From assembly GCA_937952285.1 (NCBI GenBank), contig CALFZE010000016.1, positions 1-29,259 on the forward strand: a stretch of DNA of 29,259 nucleotides, read 5' to 3'. Positions 1 through 7,035 of this stretch are shown piece after piece (the stretch's first letter is position 1; each line of letters opens with the position of its first letter). The position numbers and the translations under genes were made by a program. Under the pieces are notes generated by a model. The model searched no databases. It was not told where the DNA came from and was given only the letters and a program-made list of their open reading frames with translations. This DNA comes from UBA2428 sp002343545 (GTDB lineage: Bacteria > Bdellovibrionota > UBA2428).

Positions 1-781
1 GGGTGTGGCCGCCGGATATATTCAGTTCCTCATCGATCTCCCGCTCGACCCCGACCTTGGGGATGACGACGGGAGAGTTCGTTTCGAGCGCGAACAATCG
101 CAGTAAAGCAATGTCGTCCACGTAACCGCGGACGGAAATACCGGGTTCGGTCGCGACGATTTGCTCGAGGACGGCGCTCGTCAACGGACTGCCCTTGGAG
201 GGGAGGTACACCCCCTCCTTGGCCGCTCTTAAAGCCGGCCGAAGATCGGAGGTCTTCCGTTTGCGTCCGACGAGACAGATCGGCTCGGAGCCGATCTGCT
301 TTTGCACCAAGGGATCCGACTCGGAGCTGGAAAACGGAACGTCCGTCAGCAGCGCGTCGAGCTGGTATTGCCCCAGTTTCACGAGCAACGTACCAGGATC
401 ACCCACCTCGAGCACGAGCTCCAGTTCGCCGCTCTTGACGAGGGGAGCTAGGATACGGAGCTGGAGGTTCTTGGAGAGCCCACCGATCGCCCCGATGCGC
501 AGCGATCCCTTGGCCTTGCCGGAACGAAAATAGCGGACGAGATCCTCGCCGCGCCTAAAGATATCTTCGGCCTCCGCGAGCGCGACCTGTCCCGCCTCCG
601 TCAGCGTGAAGCCCCTCGGCCCTCGATCCATCAACCGCGCGCCCAGGAAATCCTCCAACTGCGCGACCTGGTGGCTCACCGCCGACTGGGAGATTCTCAA
701 TTTCGCCGCGGCTTTCGTGTAGCCGCCCTCCCGACATACCGTCCAGAAATAGTAGAGGTGATGGTAATTGAGCCAATCCAT
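1..781 (-). CDS. LysR-family transcriptional regulator, NhaR-like (C-terminus cut by window edge)
   Basis: Reading the minus strand from ATG 781, the frame stays open to the window edge (260 codons). The N-terminus MDWLNYHHLYYFWTVCREGG is the winged-helix start typical of NhaR-like LysR proteins, followed by the helix-turn-helix (KAAAKLRISQSAVSHQVAQL, about residues 24-43) and the LysR effector domain. NhaR of E. coli responds to sodium and activates nhaA. Here the gene is divergent from an SbtA-type transporter, itself a sodium-coupled family, so the natural inference is control of the sbtA operon. In cyanobacteria other LysR proteins (CcmR, CmpR) do that job. No Shine-Dalgarno is visible. 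CATAAT at 791-796 (minus) lies nine bases before the ATG, so the leader may be only a few bases. The last part of the effector domain is outside the window. Confidence 0.88.
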   Translation of the reverse strand, partial: MDWLNYHHLYYFWTVCREGGYTKAAAKLRISQSAVSHQVAQLEDFLGARLMDRGPRGFTLTEAGQVALAEAEDIFRRGEDLVRYFRSGKAKGSLRIGAIGGLSKNLQLRILAPLVKSGELELVLEVGDPGTLLVKLGQYQLDALLTDVPFSSSESDPLVQKQIGSEPICLVGRKRKTSDLRPALRAAKEGVYLPSKGSPLTSAVLEQIVATEPGISVRGYVDDIALLRLFALETNSPVVIPKVGVEREIDEELNISGGHT

Positions 782-924
782 CCCGAAAGCATTATGAATT
801 AATAAGATGACTATCAACAGATATATATATTTCACATATATCTATTTCTCGCCGATGCTGTAGCGGATTCAGTTCAATAACTATTAAGCCCATTGCCTAG
901 GCCTCGTCGCCAAGGGAAGGGTTC
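782..924. promoter_or_regulatory. Divergent promoter region with AT-rich inverted repeat, likely LysR operator
   Basis: This AT-rich stretch stands out from the GC-rich surroundings and separates the divergent lysR and sbtA genes. It contains a perfect inverted repeat AGATATAT-N9-ATATATCT (819-826 and 836-843), about the size of a LysR-type binding site. CATAAT at 791-796 on the minus strand is a good -10 for lysR. No convincing -35/-10 pair for sbtA could be picked. Operator function is inferred from position. Confidence 0.55.
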
Positions 925-1938
925 GTGCCGCGGGCGAAAGAGGTTGCTTTGAGTTCATTGGAAATGCTGCGTTCGAACCTGCTGTCTCCCCTCGTCTTGG
1001 CCTTCTTCCTGGGCGTCGGCGCGAAGTTGATCCGGAGCGAGCTTTCGCTTCCGAAGGACCTCTATTCTTCGTTGTCGCTTTACCTTCTCTTGGCCCTCGG
1101 GATCCACGGCGGCGTCGAACTCTCGGAAAGAACCTTCGAAGCCATAGCCGTGCCCGCCGGCGCAACGATCCTACTCGGTTGCATTACGCCTCTCTCGGCC
1201 TACTTCCTGCTCCGAAAGGCGGGCCGATTCTCTCGCATCGACTCGGCGGCGCTTGCGGCCCATTACGGTTCGGTTTCGGCCGTGACCTACATGGCGGCCA
1301 GCCAGTTTGCGACCCGCATGGGCGCGACCCCCGAGGGGTACATGCCGACGCTCCTGACGCTCCTCGAGAGCCCCGGCATCCACATCGCGCTCGCGCTCGG
1401 CGCGATCAAGGCTTCGAAGGCGGCCAAGGAATCCGGCGCGCCCCGTCGTTCGACCGGCGAGATCCTGCACGAAATCTTGACGGCGCGTTCGATGGTCTTG
1501 CTCGTCGGCGGACTCCTCATCGGGTTCCTGATGGGCGCGGAGGGCTACGCGCCGACAAAGCCCTTCTTCGAAGGCGGCTTTAAGGGGGCGCTCGTGCTCT
1601 TCCTCCTCGAGATGGGTCTCATCGCCGGGGCTAGACTTTCGGATCTAAAAAAAGTCGGTCTGCGCCTCGTCTCGCTGGGGGTCGCCATTCCCATTCTGCA
1701 CGGATCGCTCGGCGTCCTGCTTGGTCACTACGCCGGCCTGAGCGTCGGCGGCGCGACGGTACTCGGCACCATGGCCGCAAGCGCTTCTTACATCGCGGCC
1801 CCACCGGCCGTGCGCATGACTTTGCCGGAAGCGAACCCCACCTACTACCTGACGGCCAGTCTCGTCGTCACCTTCCCCTTCAACCTCGTGGTTGGCATCC
1901 CTCTTTACTACAAAGTCGCCACGATCCTCGCCTCGTGA
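925..1938 (+). CDS. sbtA: SbtA-type sodium-dependent bicarbonate transporter
   Basis: This inner-membrane protein of 337 residues has about ten hydrophobic segments and the hallmarks of the SbtA (DUF897) family, which imports bicarbonate with sodium. Conserved stretches are AAHYGSVSAVTYMAA (about residues 112-126) and, near the C-terminus, SYIAAPPAVRMTLPEANP followed by YYLTASLVVTFPFNLVVGIP, which closely match cyanobacterial SbtA. The sbtB-like gene starts 12 bases downstream and a carbonic anhydrase follows, which supports the assignment. The start chosen is GTG 925, preceded by AAGGGAAGG. TTG 949 (AAAGAGG five bases upstream) and ATG 964 are alternatives, and the latter would fit the usual SbtA N-terminus. 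Substrate is inferred from family and context. Confidence 0.92.
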   Translation: MPRAKEVALSSLEMLRSNLLSPLVLAFFLGVGAKLIRSELSLPKDLYSSLSLYLLLALGIHGGVELSERTFEAIAVPAGATILLGCITPLSAYFLLRKAGRFSRIDSAALAAHYGSVSAVTYMAASQFATRMGATPEGYMPTLLTLLESPGIHIALALGAIKASKAAKESGAPRRSTGEILHEILTARSMVLLVGGLLIGFLMGAEGYAPTKPFFEGGFKGALVLFLLEMGLIAGARLSDLKKVGLRLVSLGVAIPILHGSLGVLLGHYAGLSVGGATVLGTMAASASYIAAPPAVRMTLPEANPTYYLTASLVVTFPFNLVVGIPLYYKVATILAS

Positions 1939-1950
1939 TCGGAGACCAGA

Positions 1951-2271
1951 ATGAACCCAAGCAAGATGAAACTCGTTACGGTCGTCTGCGAAGTCGCACT
2001 GACGTCCAAAATCGTCGAACTCGCCAAGTCGCTCGGGGCGAGCGGGTTCACGCTGACCGACGTCGGCGGGGAAGGTTCGGAAGGACGGGCCTTCGACGAC
2101 GCCCACGACCGTAAGTCCAAGATCGAGTTCGTTTGTCCGGCCCCCCTCGCTTCCCGCGCGATGAAGGAGATCCAGGACAGATATTTTTCGGACTACTCCG
2201 TCATCACGTACTCAATCGACGTCGAAGTGCTTCGCGTCGGCAAATTCAAAAAGGAGGTCTCTCGTGTCTAA
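1951..2271 (+). CDS. sbtB: SbtB-like PII signalling protein
   Basis: A 106-residue PII-superfamily protein. The order beta strand (KLVTVVCEVAL), helix (KIVELAKSLGASGFTL), glycine-rich T-loop (GGEGSEG, about residues 40-46), then RYFSDYSVITYSIDVEVLRVG at the end follows SbtB, which binds adenylate nucleotides and inhibits its partner SbtA at the inner membrane. It lies directly behind sbtA, as in cyanobacteria. The C-terminus is FKKEVSRV, so the Cys-containing CGPEGC tail of many cyanobacterial SbtB proteins is absent, and redox control of that loop should not apply. Its last eight bases overlap the next gene. Confidence 0.88.
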   Translation: MNPSKMKLVTVVCEVALTSKIVELAKSLGASGFTLTDVGGEGSEGRAFDDAHDRKSKIEFVCPAPLASRAMKEIQDRYFSDYSVITYSIDVEVLRVGKFKKEVSRV

Positions 2272-2869
2272 GTTCCTCTCGCTCCCCTCTCTCTCGCTCG
2301 CGTTGACCGTCGCTCTCGGCGGCGGACCGACGCAGGCGGCGACGGTGCCGCCCGCAAGTTTCGGCACGAACGTACGCGACCTCTCAATCACGGCGGCCGA
2401 AGTCGAAGCCGCGCAAAAGGCCTGGGGCAAAGCCCTCATCGAAATCAGTGAGACCTTCGAGCGAAAAGGTCAGGCGGCCGCCACCCGTCTAGCGACCAAA
2501 GTACTCGATACGGCCTACGCCTATGACGCGGGAGGCGTGCTCTTCAAACCGACCCTGGCGTCGGGCCCTCAATCCTTCCGCATGACCAAAGCCGGTGCTT
2601 TGGCCTACTTCGTCGGAGGCGACAAGGCTTACCCGAACGACCCCGGCTTCGCTCTGCGCGGATGGAAACAGTTTTCGTACGAGAACGCGGGCGTCCTCAT
2701 CGACGGCAACTCCGCGATCACGATGGGCAAAGTTCACCTGATCGACAAGAACGGCGAAGCGGTGAGCGTCGATAAGACCTGGGGCTTCCGCAAGAATCCT
2801 TCGGGGGTCATCCGGATCTTCCTGCACCATTCGTCGCTTCCCTACCAGCCCGCGAAGCCCACGACCTAG
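2264..2869 (+). CDS. Iota-class carbonic anhydrase, periplasmic (COG4337-type)
   Basis: A 201-residue protein with an N-terminal signal sequence (hydrophobic core about residues 5-20, cleavage probably after TQA or TQAA). The mature part matches the SnoaL/CaMKII-association-like fold of iota carbonic anhydrases: ITAAEVEAAQKAWG (42-55), YAYDAGGVLFKPT (85-97), GALAYFVGGD (111-120), FENA-like YENAGVLIDG (139-148) and the C-terminal signature HHSSLPY (188-194). The class interconverts CO2 and bicarbonate, and some members work without a metal. Databases often mislabel these proteins as phosphoribosyl-AMP cyclohydrolase. Start is GTG 2264 with an excellent AAGGAGG six bases upstream, overlapping sbtB by eight bases, so it is co-translated with the transporter pair. 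A hairpin at 2927-2969 ends the operon. Activity is inferred. Confidence 0.85.
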   Translation: MSKFLSLPSLSLALTVALGGGPTQAATVPPASFGTNVRDLSITAAEVEAAQKAWGKALIEISETFERKGQAAATRLATKVLDTAYAYDAGGVLFKPTLASGPQSFRMTKAGALAYFVGGDKAYPNDPGFALRGWKQFSYENAGVLIDGNSAITMGKVHLIDKNGEAVSVDKTWGFRKNPSGVIRIFLHHSSLPYQPAKPTT

Positions 2870-2926
2870 GTTGCTCGCTTCACTTTCCTCCCTCGCCGGC
2901 CGTGGAAAGCCGGGGCGGGCCGTGGG

Positions 2927-2969
2927 AAAATCCTCCCGATCCGCCGTTTGGTCGGGTCGGGAGGATTTT
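2927..2969 (+). terminator. 13-bp perfect hairpin ending in TTTT; also buries the SD of the next gene
   Basis: The arms AAAATCCTCCCGA (2927-2939) and TCGGGAGGATTTT (2957-2969) pair perfectly across a 17-base loop. The right arm ends in four T, as in an intrinsic terminator for the sbtA operon. The same arm contains GGGAGG, six bases before the GTG 2971 start of the membrane-fusion protein, so the folded RNA would block that ribosome binding site. Confidence 0.75.
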
Positions 2970-2970
2970 C

Positions 2971-3768
2971 GTGAAACGGCCCCAGCGATTTTCATCGGTC
3001 CCAAGCTTCTTCGTGCTTTTCGCTCTCGTCGCCGGCTTGATGAGCTGCGGACGGAAATCCGCCGATTCCCCGCCGACCGTCGGCGAAACGAAACGCGGGT
3101 CCATCACCGAGGCCGTCTACGGCATCGGTACCGTCACCCCGAATCAGGCCTACACCTTCCGTGCGAACGTCACCGCGCAGATCCTCGAGAGGCACGTCAA
3201 GGAAGGGGATAGCGTCAAGGCGCGAGCGCCCCTGTTCGTGGTGGAAGGCATGGGTCAGATCCGCGCCCCGTTCGAGGGCGTCGTCACGAAGGTCAGCTAC
3301 GAAAAGGGCGAAGTCGCCACGCCCGAAGCCCCCATCGCCGTGGTCACGGACCTCAAAAACCCTTACGTCCTCGTGTCGCTCGATCAAAGCGCCGCCGTCC
3401 GCGTGCGGCGCGGCCAAACCGCGCGCCTCAACTTTGAAACCTTACGCGATCGCAGCTTCCGCGGCGAAGTTCGCAGCCTCTACGCGAAGGACGGGCAGTT
3501 CCTCGCCCGCATCGAGGTCGAGGACCTTCCCGAAGGAATCCTCCCCGAGATGACGGCCGACGTGGCGATCGAAATTGCCCGACGCGAGAACGTCTTGCTC
3601 GCCCCCCTTCTCTCCCTCGACGGCGGACGCGTTCGCTTGGCGGAAGGCCGCCATCAACCTCTCACGGTCGAGACGGGCGCCGCCGACGGAGAATGGGTCG
3701 AGATCAAATCCGTGCGGGACGGCGAGCTGCGCGAGGGGCAAAGGCTCCTTCTGCGCGGACGCCGCTGA
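2971..3768 (+). CDS. Membrane-fusion (MacA/HlyD-type) lipoprotein of ABC exporter
   Basis: A 265-residue periplasmic adaptor. The N-terminus is a lipoprotein signal with lipobox LMSC (Cys26). Residues 43-130 form the barrel-sandwich (biotinyl-lipoyl-like) domain in two halves (RANVTAQILERHVKEGDSV and RAPFEGVVTKVSYEKGEVAT), followed by a beta-barrel (VLVSLDQSAAVRVRRGQTARL) and a membrane-proximal domain. The long alpha-hairpin that docks onto an outer-membrane channel is missing: the two lipoyl halves are joined by only a few residues. The start is GTG 2971, because the frame extended upstream to 2902 would run through the terminator hairpin, while GGGAGG sits six bases before 2971. The permease gene follows after seven bases. 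It probably links the ABC pump below to an envelope partner; substrate unknown. Confidence 0.85.
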   Translation: MKRPQRFSSVPSFFVLFALVAGLMSCGRKSADSPPTVGETKRGSITEAVYGIGTVTPNQAYTFRANVTAQILERHVKEGDSVKARAPLFVVEGMGQIRAPFEGVVTKVSYEKGEVATPEAPIAVVTDLKNPYVLVSLDQSAAVRVRRGQTARLNFETLRDRSFRGEVRSLYAKDGQFLARIEVEDLPEGILPEMTADVAIEIARRENVLLAPLLSLDGGRVRLAEGRHQPLTVETGAADGEWVEIKSVRDGELREGQRLLLRGRR

Positions 3769-3775
3769 GGCCGAC

Positions 3776-5029
3776 GTGATTCGCCTCGCTTTGCGCCACC
3801 TCGGGGCGCGCAAGTGGCAGACCGGCTTGACGTTAGGGGGCATCCTGCTGGGATCGGCCGGCTTCGTCGTGATTTCGGGCTTTATGCTCGGCTTTCGCGA
3901 AACCTTGCTCGATCAACTCATCAATAACAACGCCCACGTTCGGATCACGGCCCGCGAGGAATTCCTCACGGAGCACGGCCTCGACCGAGCCTTCTTTCCC
4001 GAGGATACCCACGTCGCTTGGATCTCGCCGCCGGCGGGACGCAAAGACAGCGCGCGCATCGAAAACCCTTGGGGTTGGATGCGACGGCTCGAAGGCGATC
4101 CCGAAGTCGCCTCGTACTCGCAACAGTACCGGACGAGCGCGATCCTCAGCCGCGCCAAAGTCACGGTGAACGCCTCGCTCGTGGGCTGCGATCCCGAACG
4201 CCAGGTCCGGCTTACGAACATCTCCGAGTCCATGACGAGCGGTCGCTTCGAGGACATCGGACGCGGGGGCAACCGCCTCGTCGTCGGCGATGCTCTCCTC
4301 CAAAAACTGGGCGGACGTATCGGGGACACCGTGCTCGTGACGAGCGGAACCCAAAGGCCCCTCCCCTTTCGTATCGTCGCGACCTACGCCACGGGAAACC
4401 GCGCGGTCGACGAAGCGACCGCCTACACCTACATCACGGATGCCCAGAAGGCCGCGGGGCACCCCAACGAGATCAACGAAATCGGCGTGAAACTCTGGAA
4501 CTTCGAGGGAGCGCGGACCTACGCCGGGACGCTCGCCGGGACGTCGGGCGACCGAGTGCAGAGCTGGGATCAGCTCGCCGAGAGCTTCCTGACGATCTTC
4601 AAGACCCAGGACATGATGCGATACCTCATCACGGTCGTCATCCTCGTCGTCGCGGCCTTCGGGATCTACAACATCCTCAGTATGACCGTGAACCAAAAAC
4701 GCAAGGAGGTCGCGATCCTCCGTTCCATGGGCTACGAAGGCGCCGACGTCCTCCGACTTTTCCTAACGCAGGGCCTCTTCCTCGGCGTCGTCGGCGGGAT
4801 CCTCGGCATGGGTTTCGGATTTGTCGTTTGTAAGTACCTCGCGACCCTCCCCTCGCCCCGCACGCCGATCGGAGGAGCGGCGACGAACCTTTCGATCTCC
4901 TTCGATACCGCGATCTACGTGACCTCGGCACTGCTCGCGCTCCTGTCGTCGTCGCTCGCGAGCTTCTTTCCGGCGTGGAACGCCTCGAAACTCAATCCGA
5001 TCGAGATTATCCGGGCGGGGGCGGAGTAA
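3776..5029 (+). CDS. ABC transporter permease, FtsX/MacB/DevC type
   Basis: A 417-residue inner-membrane permease with the MacB/FtsX layout: one transmembrane helix near the N-terminus (about 18-40), a large periplasmic domain (about 45-275), then three helices (about 282-305, 328-352, 378-399). The coupling segment NQKRKEVAILRSMGYE (306-321) after helix two and the ending AWNASKLNPIEIIRAG are typical of this family. The family uses ATP to drive periplasmic export rather than transport through the bilayer. The start is GTG 3776 with GAGG five bases upstream, overlapping the stop of the adaptor gene; the longer open frame to 3575 is a shadow of that gene. The ATPase gene starts two bases after the stop. 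Confidence 0.9.
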   Translation: MIRLALRHLGARKWQTGLTLGGILLGSAGFVVISGFMLGFRETLLDQLINNNAHVRITAREEFLTEHGLDRAFFPEDTHVAWISPPAGRKDSARIENPWGWMRRLEGDPEVASYSQQYRTSAILSRAKVTVNASLVGCDPERQVRLTNISESMTSGRFEDIGRGGNRLVVGDALLQKLGGRIGDTVLVTSGTQRPLPFRIVATYATGNRAVDEATAYTYITDAQKAAGHPNEINEIGVKLWNFEGARTYAGTLAGTSGDRVQSWDQLAESFLTIFKTQDMMRYLITVVILVVAAFGIYNILSMTVNQKRKEVAILRSMGYEGADVLRLFLTQGLFLGVVGGILGMGFGFVVCKYLATLPSPRTPIGGAATNLSISFDTAIYVTSALLALLSSSLASFFPAWNASKLNPIEIIRAGAE

Positions 5030-5031
5030 AT

Positions 5032-5697
5032 ATGGGGCTCGTGGCCAAGGAACTGCGCAAAAGCATCGGTAATCCCGCGGTCGAGATCCTGAAGGGCCTG
5101 TCCTTCGCCATCGAGGATGGAGAGTTCGTGGCCCTCACGGGGCGCTCAGGCTCGGGGAAGAGCACCTTGCTCTACCTCCTTAGCACGCTTGATCCGCCGA
5201 CCTCCGGCGAGGTCGAGATCGGCGGGATCGCGACGAATCGCTTGGATTCACGCGAACTCCACCGATTCCGAAACGAGAAGATGGGTTACGTCTTCCAGTT
5301 CCATTACCTCCTACCGGAACTTAGCGCGCTCGAGAACGTCCTCATGCCCGCGCGCAAAGGCGGCCGCGAGAACGAAATGCGGGGCCACGCGCTCGATCTG
5401 CTACGCGAGTTCGGCCTCCACGAAAAATCCGATCGCCTTCCGCGTCAGCTCTCAGGTGGGGAGCAGCAACGCGTCGCGATCGCGCGCGCGCTCGTCATGA
5501 ACCCGCGTTATCTCTTCGCGGACGAACCCACGGGCAGCCTCGATTCGGTGAACGGAGAGAAAGTCATGTCGATCTTCCAGGACGTCAATCGTCGTCTCGG
5601 CACGACGGTCGTCATGGTCACGCACGATCCCGAATTCGCGAGCCGCGCGAAGCGCGCCATCCACCTCGTCGACGGTCGGCTCGCGACGCCGACTTAG
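5032..5697 (+). CDS. ABC transporter ATPase, LolD/MacB/DevA type
   Basis: A 221-residue nucleotide-binding subunit with all required motifs: Walker A GRSGSGKS (37-44), Q-loop VFQFHYLLPEL (Gln89), signature LSGGEQQR (140-147), Walker B LFADEP (161-166), D-loop SLD and H-loop THD (His198). The Q-loop context and the EPTGSLD sequence place it in the LolD/MacB subgroup. ATG 5032 is two bases behind the permease stop, with GGCGGAG upstream. The order adaptor-permease-ATPase is that of devBCA. It faces gltS tail to tail with an 11-base gap and no clear terminator. Confidence 0.93.
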   Translation: MGLVAKELRKSIGNPAVEILKGLSFAIEDGEFVALTGRSGSGKSTLLYLLSTLDPPTSGEVEIGGIATNRLDSRELHRFRNEKMGYVFQFHYLLPELSALENVLMPARKGGRENEMRGHALDLLREFGLHEKSDRLPRQLSGGEQQRVAIARALVMNPRYLFADEPTGSLDSVNGEKVMSIFQDVNRRLGTTVVMVTHDPEFASRAKRAIHLVDGRLATPT

Positions 5698-5708
5698 CCG
5701 CTCCTCGC

Positions 5709-6929
5709 CTACTTGAAGAAGTTCATCATGATCGAGGTCATGAGCGCGTTCGTGAAGTCGATGAAGCACGCGCCCACGAGCGGCACCACGACGTAGGCAC
5801 GCGGCGCGGGGCCGTAGCGCTTCGTGAGCGCGTCCATGTTGGCCATCGCGTTCGCCGTCGTGCCGAGCATGAACCCCAAAAAGCCCCCGGCCATCACGGC
5901 CGCGTCGTAGTCGCGCCCGGAGAGGCGGAACATGATCGTCGTGGAGAGGATCACGGCGAAGACGGCCTGGGCCACGAGCACGACGAGCAACGGCACCGCC
6001 GCCGCCGCCAGGCGCCACAGGGCGAGCGTCATCATCGACATCGCCAGGAAAAGGCTCAGCGCGAAACCACCGAGCGCCTCGAACCACGCCGGGTCCAGCC
6101 GCAAACGACCCGTCTTGTCGTCGACGTTGCGCGCGACCGAAGCGAGGAACATCGCCCCCACGTAGCTCGGCAGCGTCACGCCCAGCTTCTGCAGCCCGAG
6201 ACTGATGTAAGAACCGACCCACATCATGAGCAGCAGCGCGACGCCGTGGCGGAAGAGCCCGCCCTCGAGCATGGTGGCCTTCTCGATGGGGAACTGCCCG
6301 GCGTCGATCCCCGGTTCGGGGTGCGTGGGCGTCGCCGCGGCGATCGTCGTCTTGCCGGAAGGCTTGAGCTTGAGATCGCGAATGAGACGCGTGCCGACGG
6401 GACCTCCCACCATCCCGCCCATCAGGATGCCGCCCATCGCGGCGGCGAGGCCCAGGACGGCGGCGCCTTCGACGCCCGCCTTCTCGAAGGAGTCCGCGAA
6501 CGCGAGGGCCGTCCCGGGGCCGCCCGCGAGCGAAACCGATCCCGTCAGGATGCCGAAGAGCGGCGAAAGCCCGAAGGCCTTGGCGATGCCGATGCCGAGG
6601 AAGTTCTGGAACACGAGCACGACCGTGCACGCGGCCAAGTAGAGCGCCACGAGCCGCCCGCTTTTGCGCAAGGTCTCGAGCGAGGCGCTGTAGCCCATGG
6701 CCGCGAAGAAGGCGACCATAAGGGGCGACTGGAAGACCTTGTCAAAGTTGATCGCGGGCGTGTCGCCCTGGCGCAGCCCCCACATCGCGAGCGCCACGAT
6801 AAGACCGCCCACGACCGGCGCCGGCAGGTTGTAGCGTTCGGCCCAGCGGATCCGTCGAACGAGAAACTGACCGAAGATGAGCGTCAGCGCGGCCGCGGCA
6901 AGGGTTTCGACGGGTCCAAGCGAAAACAT
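5709..6929 (-). CDS. gltS: Sodium/glutamate symporter GltS
   Basis: A 406-residue inner-membrane transporter of the glutamate:sodium symporter (ESS) family, close to the 401 residues of E. coli GltS. From ATG 6929 the N-terminus MFSLGPVETLAAAALTLIFG aligns with the E. coli start, which is why this ATG was preferred to the TTG at 6968. Family motifs include PAPVVGGL, the first re-entrant segment SVSLAGGPGTALAFA, and MGGILMGGMVGGPVGTRL. The second repeat contains GRDYDAAVMAGGFLGFMLGTT. In E. coli the first loop reads SGGHGT; here SLAGGPGT has Pro where His stands. CACAAT lies six bases before the ATG and there is no good Shine-Dalgarno. Confidence 0.93.
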   Translation of the reverse strand: MFSLGPVETLAAAALTLIFGQFLVRRIRWAERYNLPAPVVGGLIVALAMWGLRQGDTPAINFDKVFQSPLMVAFFAAMGYSASLETLRKSGRLVALYLAACTVVLVFQNFLGIGIAKAFGLSPLFGILTGSVSLAGGPGTALAFADSFEKAGVEGAAVLGLAAAMGGILMGGMVGGPVGTRLIRDLKLKPSGKTTIAAATPTHPEPGIDAGQFPIEKATMLEGGLFRHGVALLLMMWVGSYISLGLQKLGVTLPSYVGAMFLASVARNVDDKTGRLRLDPAWFEALGGFALSLFLAMSMMTLALWRLAAAAVPLLVVLVAQAVFAVILSTTIMFRLSGRDYDAAVMAGGFLGFMLGTTANAMANMDALTKRYGPAPRAYVVVPLVGACFIDFTNALMTSIMMNFFK

Positions 6930-7003
6930 CCCATCATTGTGACGCAAAAAGCTCGGCGGCGCGACCAAGCAAGCGACGGCGATCCGACGGCCGCTTACAC
7001 TTT

Positions 7004-7035
7004 AAGCTCGGTTTGACGGCCTCCGCTGCGAGCTT
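7004..7035 (-). terminator. Weak hairpin at the pgpA stop
   Basis: On the minus strand AAGCTCG and CGAGCTT (7029-7035 and 7004-7010) can pair across an 18-base loop at the pgpA stop codon. There is no T-run, so terminator activity is uncertain. Confidence 0.3.

Noticed and set aside
2264..2869. Phosphoribosyl-AMP cyclohydrolase (HisI) label for the third gene of the sbtA operon
   Set aside because: It has a signal peptide and the iota-CA signature HHSSLPY, and none of the HisI metal-binding cysteine motifs.
925..2869. Autotrophic carbon-concentrating mechanism
   Set aside because: Neither RuBisCO, carboxysome shell nor other Calvin-cycle genes are in the window, so only bicarbonate uptake is claimed.
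2902..2970. Longer start (GTG 2902) for the membrane-fusion lipoprotein
   Set aside because: It would run through the terminator hairpin and put about 23 residues before the lipoprotein signal; GTG 2971 has a proper Shine-Dalgarno.
3575..3775. Longer start for the FtsX-type permease
   Set aside because: The extension is out-of-frame translation of the adaptor gene; GTG 3776 has a Shine-Dalgarno and begins just before the first membrane helix.
5452..6630. Long open frame antisense/out of frame to the ATPase and gltS genes
   Set aside because: Arg/His/Gly/Asp-rich composition without motifs; a by-product of GC-rich codon use over two real genes.
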